A stretch of DNA of 64,000 nt from contig CAZKVH010000003.1 in NCBI GenBank assembly GCA_964556165.1, positions 1 to 64,000 of the forward strand, in the 5' to 3' direction. The notes below the pieces were generated by a model. It ran no database searches, had not been told where the DNA came from, and worked only from the letters and a program-made list of their open reading frames with translations. Position 1 is the stretch's first letter; each line of letters begins with the position of its first letter. The DNA comes from JAQVEM01 sp964556165 (GTDB lineage: Bacteria > Actinomycetota > Humimicrobiia > Humimicrobiales > Humimicrobiaceae). Both the position numbers and the translations under genes were made by a program. Shown piece by piece: positions 16,399 through 24,457 of this stretch.

Positions 16399-16794
16399 TT
16401 GATAGATCAAGTAGTTTACTATGCAACTGGTAAGAGAAAAGAATCAATAGCCAAAGTAAAGCTAACCCCCGGTGAAGGTAAAATTACAGTAAACTCCAGA
16501 GATTTTAAGGAGTATTTTAAAAGAGAGTCTCTTCTAACTACTATTGTTGAGCCTTTTAAACTCACCGGCACAGAAAGTGCTTACGATGTTATTGCTGATT
16601 TATCAGGAGGAGGCATAGCAGGGCAGGCAGAGGCGCTGCGCCATGGTATCTCAAAAGCGCTACTTGAGATTAATCAGGAATACAGGCCAATACTCAAAAA
16701 GGAGGGTTTCCTAACCCGGGATTCAAGAGTTAAAGAAAGGAAGAAGTATGGCCTTAAAAAAGCAAGAAAGAGACCCCAGTTCTCTAAGAGATAA
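16399..16794 (+). CDS. rpsI: 30S ribosomal protein S9
   Basis: Protein of 131 residues ending in the basic KKARKRPQFSKR tail that reaches the P-site tRNA. The YYATGKRKESIAKV start and the GGGIAGQAEALRHGI motif are characteristic. It starts at TTG 16399 behind AAAGGAG. It ends the ribosomal gene run; the next gene starts 14 bases later without its own strong ribosome-binding site, so they may be cotranscribed. Confidence 0.96.
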   Translation: MIDQVVYYATGKRKESIAKVKLTPGEGKITVNSRDFKEYFKRESLLTTIVEPFKLTGTESAYDVIADLSGGGIAGQAEALRHGISKALLEINQEYRPILKKEGFLTRDSRVKERKKYGLKKARKRPQFSKR

Positions 16795-16807
16795 TCGCTT
16801 TTTCTTG

Positions 16808-17848
16808 ATGGATTACCCCTGTTTAAAAATACACCTGGACAGAATATCGTCCAATAGCAAAATCATTACAGAGAGTTGTTCAACTATGGGTATTTCCGTT
16901 GTGGGTGTTACAAAGTGTGTTCTCGGGGATGTAAAAATAGCATCGGCAATGAAAAAGTCAGGCATTACAATCTTTGGGGATAGCAGGATAGAAAATCTTG
17001 AGAGATTAAGAAAATTTTTTGGTAAAAATCAGCCACTTATAATGTTAAGAAGTCCTATGCCAGGTGAAGTAGACAGGCTTGTTGATATCTGTGATATAAG
17101 TCTGAATACAGGACTGAAAACAATTGATAGAATTGAAGAAGTCTGTTTAAAAAAAAGATTGAAGCATAGAGTAGTTGTAATGGTGGAAACAGACGACGAG
17201 AGAGAGGGTCTTACACCTGATGAGGTGGTTGTTTTCTGTGAGCATATTGTCAAAAATTGTAAAGCTGTCAGGCTTTATGGCCTTGGAACCAATGCAAGAT
17301 GTATCTCTGACAGTGGGCCTACTCCTGAAAGCATGGGTATCCTCCTGGATTTAAAAGAAAAGGTCGAAAGAGCTACAGGAATAAATATTCCTTTAATATC
17401 AGGAGGCAATTCAAGCAGCTGGAATTTAGTGGACGAAGGCCGTGTCCCTTATGGGGTAAATCAGCTGAGAATAGGGGAGGCTATACTTCTGGGCCACGAG
17501 ACCGTAAATTACAGACCAATAACGGGAGCCCATACGGATGCCTTTATTCTGGAGGCGCAGATAATAGAGGTTAAGAAAAAGAATGGCAGGGTAGACAGGG
17601 TAATCCTGGCTCTCGGTCTTCAGGATGTTGATAAAAGTAATATATATCCCCTTGATCCCGATTTATATGTTAAGGGCCAGAGCAGCGACCATACTATTCT
17701 GGGGATAAAAGAATCTGGTTCCAGGAAAAATATAAATAGTTTTTTAACATTGCAAACTGGTGATATAATTTCTTTCAAGCTTAATTATTTTGGATTAATG
17801 TCATGCATGACTTCACCTTTTGTAAAGAAGAAATATATAGAAGGATGA
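16808..17848 (+). CDS. PLP-dependent alanine/ornithine racemase-type protein
   Basis: Protein of 346 residues with the alanine racemase N-terminal TIM barrel. The PLP-binding lysine is probably K36 in VVGVTKCVLGD. The GDSRIENLERL, SGGNSSSWN and LRIGEAILLG motifs are those of the clostridial ornithine racemase (Orr) branch rather than Alr. A genuine alr lies at 26623. Start ATG 16808 follows rpsI by 14 bases; a longer frame from 16748 would overlap rpsI and lacks family similarity. The substrate could be ornithine, alanine or another small amino acid; sequence alone does not decide. The location next to amino-sugar genes suggests an envelope or amino-acid role. Confidence 0.8.
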   Translation: MDYPCLKIHLDRISSNSKIITESCSTMGISVVGVTKCVLGDVKIASAMKKSGITIFGDSRIENLERLRKFFGKNQPLIMLRSPMPGEVDRLVDICDISLNTGLKTIDRIEEVCLKKRLKHRVVVMVETDDEREGLTPDEVVVFCEHIVKNCKAVRLYGLGTNARCISDSGPTPESMGILLDLKEKVERATGINIPLISGGNSSSWNLVDEGRVPYGVNQLRIGEAILLGHETVNYRPITGAHTDAFILEAQIIEVKKKNGRVDRVILALGLQDVDKSNIYPLDPDLYVKGQSSDHTILGIKESGSRKNINSFLTLQTGDIISFKLNYFGLMSCMTSPFVKKKYIEG

Positions 17849-17887
17849 GTTAATTTTAGAATAAAAAAATTTTTAAAGGAGATTAAT

Positions 17888-18700
17888 ATGTTAAGTGCTG
17901 ATGATTTTTTCGATCTTTCGCTGACCCCCTTTAAAAGTCTATTTGATGATACTGAATACGCCTGGGATGCACTCAAGAAAATAAAAGAATATATATATGA
18001 AAATATCAGGCCAAATGTTATTGATTTAAGGAATGGCGAGGTAGTTATCAGTAAGACGCGTGTTTTGTATAATGGTGAAGTTTTTGAGAAGGGCTTTGAT
18101 ATAGATCTATCAAAAAAGAAACCCCTGGTAATTAAAAATAATAAGATTCTTGATGAGGCAAGTATAATATATGCTGGCGCAATCCTGATGGATGACAATA
18201 TATCAATTGGCAGGGGGACAGTTGTAGAGCCCGGAGTACTTATAAAGGGGCCTGCTATCATTGGTGATAATACGGAATTACGCCAGGGAGCTTATTTAAG
18301 GGGGTTTACACTGGTTGGAAATGGGTGTGTAGTTGGCCATACAACAGAATTAAAATCCTGTGTTATGCTTGGTGAAAGCAAGGCAGGACATTTCGCGTAT
18401 ATTGGTGATAGTATCCTTGGAAAAGTAAATCTTGGAGCAGGAACGAAGCTTGCAAATTTAAAGATAGTTGAATCAAGTGTTAATGTTGATATAAATGGTA
18501 AGAAATATGAAACGGGCCTGAGAAAGTTCGGGGCAATACTTGCAGATGGCGTAGAAACAGGATGTAATAGCGTAACCACCCCGGGGACTATTCTGGCGCG
18601 GAATGTACTTTTATATCCTAATATAACTGCCAGAGGTTATTATCCGCCTGAGACTATAATAAAATTGAGGCAGAATCAGGAAAAAAAGCAGAGGATGTAG
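17888..18700 (+). CDS. Stand-alone GlmU-like glucosamine-1-phosphate acetyltransferase (left-handed beta helix)
   Basis: Protein of 270 residues with hexapeptide repeats from about residue 95 to 250 forming a left-handed beta helix. The segment AGHFAYIGDS keeps a histidine, H168, at the place of the catalytic histidine of GlmU, followed by a VNLGAGT-xxAN acetyl-CoA-site pattern. The first 90 residues are not the usual uridyltransferase domain (no LAAGxGTRM motif). I infer acetylation of GlcN-1-phosphate because glmM follows 58 bases downstream and glmS is nearby. Start ATG 17888 has a perfect AAAGGAG. Another sugar acyltransferase role is possible. Confidence 0.72.
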   Translation: MLSADDFFDLSLTPFKSLFDDTEYAWDALKKIKEYIYENIRPNVIDLRNGEVVISKTRVLYNGEVFEKGFDIDLSKKKPLVIKNNKILDEASIIYAGAILMDDNISIGRGTVVEPGVLIKGPAIIGDNTELRQGAYLRGFTLVGNGCVVGHTTELKSCVMLGESKAGHFAYIGDSILGKVNLGAGTKLANLKIVESSVNVDINGKKYETGLRKFGAILADGVETGCNSVTTPGTILARNVLLYPNITARGYYPPETIIKLRQNQEKKQRM

Positions 18701-18758
18701 TATTTTAAAAAAAGATTGAGAGAATGAGTAAAAGTTTTAGCAAAAAAGGAGGAGCGGT

Positions 18759-20108
18759 ATGAGCAAATTATTCGGAACTGATGGAATAAGAGGAGTTGCA
18801 AATGAATATCCGATCACACCGGATATGGTTACTCAGATTGGTCAGGCTACTGCACATATATTAAAGAAAAGAAAACATCGCTCAAGAATTGTCATAGGTA
18901 AAGATACAAGACTTTCTGGTTATATGATAGAGAGCTCGCTCGTTTCAGGTATATGCTCAATGGGAACCGATGTAATACTTGTTGGACCTATACCTACTCC
19001 TGCTATTGCTTTTTTGACTACGAATCTTGACACTGATGCGGGTATAATGATTTCTGCCTCTCATAATCCATATCAGGATAATGGAATTAAAATCTTTTCA
19101 AAAAATGGCTATAAGCTGTCTGATGAAGAAGAAATGCAAATTGAGGAGTTAGTACTATCAAAGAAACTACCAAATCTTCTCGTAAGTGCAGAGAACCTTG
19201 GACATGTATCAAGAGAGGAGGATGCAGGAGGAAGATATATAGTATTTCTTAAAAACTCTTTTCCAGAGAATCTTGACCTCGAAGGGATGAAAATAGTTCT
19301 TGATTGCGCAAACGGAGCTACTTATAAGGTAGCGCCGGTACTATTTGAAGAGATGAGAGCGGAAGTTATTGCTTTAAATATCTCTCCTGATGGTAGAAAC
19401 ATTAATCTGAATTGCGGCTCTCTTTATACAGAAAATCTTGCGGAAAAGGTGGTAGAAACTGGCTCGGATATAGGGCTGGCTTTTGATGGCGATGGGGACA
19501 GGCTGATAGCTGTTGATGAGAAGGGCAATATAGTAAATGGTGATAAAATAATTGCAATATGTGCCAGGAGTTTAAAAAACGAGAAAAAGTTAAAAAATAA
19601 TACTGTAGTAACAACTGTTATGAGTAATCTGGGGCTTTCAGTGGCATTTAAGGAGATGGGCATAAAAAATATAACCACAAAAGTTGGCGATAGGTATGTA
19701 CTTGAGGAAATGGTAAAAAATGATTGTATCCTTGGAGGAGAAGACTCCGGTCATGTAATTTTTAAGGAACACCATACAACTGGAGACGGCATCTTAAGCG
19801 CGCTGCAGCTGCTGGCTGTTATGAGGAAAGAAAAGAAATCTCTTTCTGAGTTATCTAAGGTTATGAAAACTTTCCCCCAGGTTTTGATAAATGTAAGAGT
19901 AAAGAGAAAGGCTCCACTTGAAGAAATACCTGAATTAAAGAAGGTGATATCAGATGTCGAGGCAGAGCTTGCCGGAAAAGGAAGAGTGCTTGTAAGATAT
20001 TCAGGTACCCAGCCAGTCTGCAGGGTTATGCTTGAAGGTTCTGATAAAGATGAAACCCAGAGACTCGCAGATAAAATAGCAAGAGTCGTAGAAGAGAAAT
20101 TAAATTAG
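18759..20108 (+). CDS. glmM: Phosphoglucosamine mutase
   Basis: Protein of 449 residues converting GlcN-6-P to GlcN-1-P. The phosphoserine is S101 in ISASHNPYQDNGIK, the metal loop is D243-G-D245-G-D247, and the sugar-binding loop GGEDSGH is present. The N-terminal FGTDGIRG is diagnostic. The start is ATG 18759 behind AAAGGAGGAG. It follows the acetyltransferase, so the two steps to GlcNAc-1-P are adjacent. Confidence 0.96.
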   Translation: MSKLFGTDGIRGVANEYPITPDMVTQIGQATAHILKKRKHRSRIVIGKDTRLSGYMIESSLVSGICSMGTDVILVGPIPTPAIAFLTTNLDTDAGIMISASHNPYQDNGIKIFSKNGYKLSDEEEMQIEELVLSKKLPNLLVSAENLGHVSREEDAGGRYIVFLKNSFPENLDLEGMKIVLDCANGATYKVAPVLFEEMRAEVIALNISPDGRNINLNCGSLYTENLAEKVVETGSDIGLAFDGDGDRLIAVDEKGNIVNGDKIIAICARSLKNEKKLKNNTVVTTVMSNLGLSVAFKEMGIKNITTKVGDRYVLEEMVKNDCILGGEDSGHVIFKEHHTTGDGILSALQLLAVMRKEKKSLSELSKVMKTFPQVLINVRVKRKAPLEEIPELKKVISDVEAELAGKGRVLVRYSGTQPVCRVMLEGSDKDETQRLADKIARVVEEKLN

Positions 20109-20200
20109 AAGAACTAAAGCTTCTAAATTCACTTGACTTCTTTTTTAACTGTAAAGACGGATTAAAGAAAACGCTGCTGGCTTTAAAGATACGGAAAAAC

Positions 20201-21115
20201 ATGTGCGGGTTAGAGATTCATAAAATCGAAGAAATCTTGGGAAAGACGGGGCCTCTTACAGGCAGGGAGTTATGCAACTTCTCCGGGATGGACGAACTTT
20301 CCCTCTGGCAAATATGTAATAAATCAAATGAGATTGTTTTGAAAATTGCAGGCAGGAGATATTTACGACTTGACGGTTTCGTTAAAGGATATGCAAGGCT
20401 CTCCCCATCAATAAAACGTGAATTTCTGACATATACGATAGCTGGTCTGAAAAAAGATTCAAAAAAAATAAATGATAGGGTTAATTTAATTTTTGAGGGG
20501 ATAAAAAACATTAGCAGGCAAAAACTGGAGCTTGCCCGCATAGTAGTTAATAAAATAGTTAAAAAACAGAGTAATCCGGAAGTGGTAGAAAATCACTCAT
20601 GTTTTATAATTGCAGGAGATGTAGTTTACATGATGGCTCATTCCGAGCCGAGGCCGGAGGTTTCAACCAGTGAGATGGTTAGAGGTTCTGACCTTGACAT
20701 CATAGTAGTTACGGAAAGCTTACCCGATAGTTTAGCAAAAGAACTTGACCAATCAATTTACAAGGAAAAATATTATCTGATAAAGAATCCTACTTACAGG
20801 GAAGAGATAGACTATATTATTAAGGATATTGAAAAGGTAAGAAAACAGCTGAATTTTAATACTTTTAAATTCAAAGTAGCATCAAAAATTTTATGTGAAG
20901 GAAAGTATCTTTATGGAAGCAGAGAGATTTTTAATGAAATCGGAAGTATGCTTTTGAAAAGGAAAATTCCTGAGAAATTGCGCGCCCTTGAAGATGAAGC
21001 AATAATTAATAGAGAAAAAGCGGAATCCTATCTACTTGAGAATACGGAAATGCTTCAGGAAGAAGAATATATGAAACTTTTTTATACAAGTCAGGAAAAA
21101 GAGGAAATCTTTTAA
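20201..21115 (+). CDS. Nucleotidyltransferase-fold protein of unknown function
   Basis: Protein of 304 residues from ATG 20201. The first 60 or so residues look like a small helical or winged-helix segment. The core contains RGSDLDIIVV (G162, S163, D164, D166), the metal-binding signature of the polymerase-beta nucleotidyltransferase superfamily. The C-terminal part is helical and charged. The frame stays open upstream to about 20072 and encodes plausible residues (EELKLLNSLDFFF and on) with no ATG, GTG or TTG; an ATT at 20099 could be the real start, giving 338 residues and a ten-base overlap with glmM. The ribosome-binding sites are weak in both cases. I cannot name a substrate. Confidence 0.6.
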   Translation: MCGLEIHKIEEILGKTGPLTGRELCNFSGMDELSLWQICNKSNEIVLKIAGRRYLRLDGFVKGYARLSPSIKREFLTYTIAGLKKDSKKINDRVNLIFEGIKNISRQKLELARIVVNKIVKKQSNPEVVENHSCFIIAGDVVYMMAHSEPRPEVSTSEMVRGSDLDIIVVTESLPDSLAKELDQSIYKEKYYLIKNPTYREEIDYIIKDIEKVRKQLNFNTFKFKVASKILCEGKYLYGSREIFNEIGSMLLKRKIPEKLRALEDEAIINREKAESYLLENTEMLQEEEYMKLFYTSQEKEEIF

Positions 21116-21123
21116 TATTAAAG

Positions 21124-21146
21124 GTGAATATTTTTCACTGTTTTTT
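21124..21146 (+). terminator. Probable intrinsic terminator
   Basis: GTGAA and TTCAC pair around a TATTT loop (21124-21138), followed by TG and six T residues. It lies nine bases after the nucleotidyltransferase-fold gene and before the oppositely oriented nagB, where a terminator is expected. The stem is only five base pairs, so it is weak. Confidence 0.5.
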
Positions 21147-21173
21147 GCAATTTATTTCAATTTTTTTGTATTT

Positions 21174-21938
21174 TTAAGTTGCTAACTCCGAAGCTGCTTC
21201 TCTATCGAGCACTACTGTTGCTTTTCCTCTATATATCTGTATAGCGGATGCTGTGACTCTTGTTGTTACAGGGTCCTGGAGGGCTTTAGCAACGATTTTT
21301 GCTTTTTTCTTCCCGTTTGCTATCATAAGGAGCTGCTTTGCTTCGAGGATGGTCTCCATTCCCATGGTTATAGCCCGGTCCGGCATGTTTTCTCTTTTTA
21401 TGTTTGCTTTTTTGAAAAAGCTCTCGTAGTTATCATCCATTGTCTGTTTTGTAAGCGATATGACTCTTGTCCTTGATGAAAGAGATGAACCGGGTTCATT
21501 AAAACCCAGATGCCCATCTCCACCTATTCCAAGAAGCTGAAGGTCTATTCCACCTGCTCTTTTTATTTCATTTTCATACCACTTACAGTATTTCTCCGGC
21601 TCGGCAGTAAGCCCATCCGGTATGTTAATGTTCTCTTTTTTGATATTTAGATATTTAAAAAGTTCTTCATACATAAACCTTGCATAACTCTGGTCAAGTT
21701 CATAGGGAAGGCTCAGATCCATGGCTACCCCGATGTATTCGTCAAGATTGAAAGTTTTTACCTGTGAGAAATCCAGCCCTTCATTGTGCATTTTTATAAG
21801 TTCCCTGTAGGTACCTATGGGGGTGCTCCCAGTTGCAAGTCCAAGTACACATGAGGGTTTAGATTTTATGCAACTGGCAATGATATCCGCAGCACATTTA
21901 CTCATATCTTCATAATTGTCTTTTATAATGATTTCTAT
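21174..21938 (-). CDS. nagB: Glucosamine-6-phosphate deaminase, probable ATA start
   Basis: Protein of 254 residues if started at ATA 21938-21936. It converts GlcN-6-P to fructose-6-P and ammonia. LGLATGSTP, the NLDEYIG motif, GIGGDGHLGFNEPG and the downstream PDRAITMGM are all conserved. The first ATG (21905) would cut off the first beta strand. The upstream residues EIIIKDNYEDMSK match NagB N-termini, and ATA lies five bases after AGGGAGG, with no ATG, GTG or TTG in reach. It runs divergently from glmS, which catalyses the opposing step. The family call is firm and the start is inferred. Confidence 0.93.
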   Translation of the reverse strand: MEIIIKDNYEDMSKCAADIIASCIKSKPSCVLGLATGSTPIGTYRELIKMHNEGLDFSQVKTFNLDEYIGVAMDLSLPYELDQSYARFMYEELFKYLNIKKENINIPDGLTAEPEKYCKWYENEIKRAGGIDLQLLGIGGDGHLGFNEPGSSLSSRTRVISLTKQTMDDNYESFFKKANIKRENMPDRAITMGMETILEAKQLLMIANGKKKAKIVAKALQDPVTTRVTASAIQIYRGKATVVLDREAASELAT

Positions 21939-21943
21939 TTTTA

Positions 21944-21950
21944 CCTCCCT
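21944..21950 (-). promoter_or_regulatory. Shine-Dalgarno of nagB pointing to an ATA start
   Basis: On the minus strand AGGGAGG (21950 down to 21944) is followed by five bases and then ATA at 21938. In-frame codons around it include no ATG, GTG or TTG until 21905, which is 38 bases further and has only a weak ribosome-binding site. Confidence 0.7.
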
Positions 21951-22163
21951 GTTAAAATTGATAGAAAAATATGTTGATTATTATTACTGTTTTTTGTAAC
22001 TTTGTACAGGAAACTGTCTTTGACATAATAAATTCTTAGTTTCTGCATCTGTTATTATAATATTTTTTATTATAATTTTATAGAATTAAGTGTATGATAT
22101 TTTGATTATTAAATTTATAATTGAATGTAAGATTTTTTAAATTTACAAATCTGGAGGGTGTCT

Positions 22164-24017
22164 GTGTGCGGGATTGTTGCATATGTTGGAAGTAAAAAAT
22201 GTAAAAATATTTTGATAAACGGACTAAAGAGACTGGAGTACAGGGGCTATGACTCTTCGGGCATAGCTATAATACCGGATAATGATAACAGGAAAGGCAA
22301 CCCTGCAAATAACAAAATAAAGATTGTAAAGGAAGCCGGTAAAATAAACACGCTAGAGCACGAAATAAATAATCTGGAAATAGATGGCACCTGCGGGATA
22401 GGTCATACTAGGTGGGCTACTCACGGTGGACCGACCAGGTTAAATGCTCATCCTCATTCGGCGGATAATGATAGTATTGCCGTAGTTCATAATGGAATAA
22501 TAGAAAATTACACAGATTTAAAAGAAGAGCTTGAAAGGGAAGGGCATAAATTTATGTCAGAGACCGACACGGAAGTAATACCCCATTTATTGCAAAAATA
22601 CTATAGTGGTGACATGCTCAGGGCGATGCAGAAGGTTGTAAAAAAAATCAAAGGTTCAGGAGCAATTGTAGCCATATCGAAATATAATCCAGAAGAACTC
22701 ATAGGTGCGAGAATATTCAGCCCGCTTATTGTGGGTATATCAAAGAGTGGTAATTTTTTTGCCTCGGATATACCGGCAGTTCTGGGTTATGCGGATGATT
22801 TTATAGTGATTAACGATTTTGAGACCGTCAGGCTTACCAGAGATAATGTTGAAATTTATGACAGGGAAGGCAAACAGGTAAGAAGGAAGCCTTTTAAAGT
22901 TGACTGGGATATTTTAAGTGCCGAAAAGGGCGGTTATGAAGATTTTATGTTAAAAGAAATTTTCGAGCAGCCCTATGGAGTAAGGGAGACAATGAGAGGC
23001 AGGCTCTCAAATGGAAGGCTTATTTTTGATGAGCTTAACCTGTCAAACGAAGAGATTAAGAATTTAGAAAAAGTGCAGATAATAGCCTGCGGGACATCCT
23101 ATCATGCAGCGTTAATAGGCAAACAGGTAATAGAAAAATGGGCAGGGATTCCCGTTGAGGTAGATTTTTCTTCAGAATATAGATACAGAGATGCACTGGT
23201 CGGGAAGAATTGTTTATTTATAGCTATAACACAGTCAGGTGAAACAGTGGATACCCTTGCCGCAATAAGGGGAGCAAAGTCAAAAGGGGCGAGGCTGGTG
23301 GCTATAACAAATGTTACCGGGAGCTCGGTATCGAGAGAAGCAGATTCTGTGATATACACCCATGCAGGTCCGGAGATAGGTGTTTGTGCTACAAAAACTT
23401 TTACTGCTCAAATTATTGTTATGTATCTTATAGCGCTGTATCTCGCAAGAGCAAATGGCAGTATAGATAAAAGCAAATTTAAAAAAATAATAAATGAACT
23501 TGAAATTATACCTGATAAGATACAGAGCATACTGGACGAAGCGGGAAAGATAAAGAGAATTGCTGATAAAACTTATAAATATACCTGTTTTTTGTTTATG
23601 GGAAGGATTTTCGGTCTGCCGTCTGCTCTTGAAGGCGCATTAAAGTTAAAAGAAATTTCTTATATCCATGCGGAAGGATATCCGGCCGGTGAAATGAAAC
23701 ATGGCCCCATAGCACTTACTGATAATAAAACAGTGGTAGTGGGAATTATGCCTGTTGATTCGGTCTATGATAAAATGTTAAGCAATATTCAGGAAGTAAG
23801 GGCAAGAAAAGCCACTATTTTTTCTATAGTAAGCAAGAATGACAAAAATACAAAAAAATATGCAGATTACGAGTTCAGGATACCCGGGACGCTTGAAGAG
23901 TTATATGCAATTTTAACTATTATCCCCATACAATTATATTCATATTATATAGCAAAAAATTTAGGTAGAAATGTAGACCAGCCAAGAAATCTTGCAAAGA
24001 GCGTTACTGTGGAGTGA
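22164..24017 (+). CDS. glmS: Glutamine-fructose-6-phosphate aminotransferase (isomerizing)
   Basis: Protein of 617 residues from GTG 22164, so that the catalytic Cys is residue 2, as required for the N-terminal nucleophile glutaminase. GGAGG at 22153-22157 gives six-base spacing; the GTG at 22158 would bury the cysteine. The glutaminase domain shows RGYDSSGIA and TRWATHG, and two SIS domains follow (CGTSYHA, SQSGETVDT). It makes GlcN-6-P, feeding glmM. The 225-base upstream gap contains no recognisable glmS ribozyme. Confidence 0.97.
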   Translation: MCGIVAYVGSKKCKNILINGLKRLEYRGYDSSGIAIIPDNDNRKGNPANNKIKIVKEAGKINTLEHEINNLEIDGTCGIGHTRWATHGGPTRLNAHPHSADNDSIAVVHNGIIENYTDLKEELEREGHKFMSETDTEVIPHLLQKYYSGDMLRAMQKVVKKIKGSGAIVAISKYNPEELIGARIFSPLIVGISKSGNFFASDIPAVLGYADDFIVINDFETVRLTRDNVEIYDREGKQVRRKPFKVDWDILSAEKGGYEDFMLKEIFEQPYGVRETMRGRLSNGRLIFDELNLSNEEIKNLEKVQIIACGTSYHAALIGKQVIEKWAGIPVEVDFSSEYRYRDALVGKNCLFIAITQSGETVDTLAAIRGAKSKGARLVAITNVTGSSVSREADSVIYTHAGPEIGVCATKTFTAQIIVMYLIALYLARANGSIDKSKFKKIINELEIIPDKIQSILDEAGKIKRIADKTYKYTCFLFMGRIFGLPSALEGALKLKEISYIHAEGYPAGEMKHGPIALTDNKTVVVGIMPVDSVYDKMLSNIQEVRARKATIFSIVSKNDKNTKKYADYEFRIPGTLEELYAILTIIPIQLYSYYIAKNLGRNVDQPRNLAKSVTVE

Positions 24018-24023
24018 AATTAT

Positions 24024-24404
24024 ATGGAAATATACGGGATTGGAACTGATATAATCGAGGTTGAAAGAGTGAAGTCCGCCATAAAGAAGAATTCTGGTTT
24101 CTTAGCAAGGGTTTATACTGTAAATGAAGTGGATTATTGTAGCAAAAAAAAGAAAGGTAAATTTCCAAGCTTTGCAGCAAGGTTTGCTGCAAAAGAGGCA
24201 GTTGCAAAATCTCTTGCCGAAGGAGTCACCAAAAATATTTCATTAAATGAGATAGAGATATCAAATCTGAATAGCGGTGCGCCTTTTGTAAAACTTTATG
24301 GAAAAACAGGTGAGTTCAGCAAGAAGTTAAAGATAAAAGAGATAAAAGTATCAGTATCTGCAACAGAAAATTTTGCTGTCGCCTATGCGGTTGCGCTGAT
24401 ATAG
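24024..24404 (+). CDS. acpS: Holo-[acyl-carrier-protein] synthase
   Basis: Protein of 126 residues that moves 4'-phosphopantetheine from CoA to ACP. The two Mg-binding signatures are visible as D9 in GIGTDIIEVERV and E58 in ARFAAKEAVAKSL. The start is ATG 24024, six bases after glmS, behind GTGGAG. It is followed by nnr, a frequent acpS-nnr pairing in bacteria. Unremarkable. Confidence 0.95.
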   Translation: MEIYGIGTDIIEVERVKSAIKKNSGFLARVYTVNEVDYCSKKKKGKFPSFAARFAAKEAVAKSLAEGVTKNISLNEIEISNLNSGAPFVKLYGKTGEFSKKLKIKEIKVSVSATENFAVAYAVALI

Positions 24405-24457
24405 TTTATAATTAAGTAGATTATATTTTTTTTTATATTAAGGACAGATATAAAAAA

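Noticed and set aside
22020..22061. TTGACA and TATAAT as one promoter for glmS
   Set aside because: The boxes are 30 bases apart, far from the usual 16-18.
21951..22152. glmS ribozyme or riboswitch
   Set aside because: No conserved core or pseudoknot elements were recognisable in the AT-rich gap; it is also short for the element plus a promoter.
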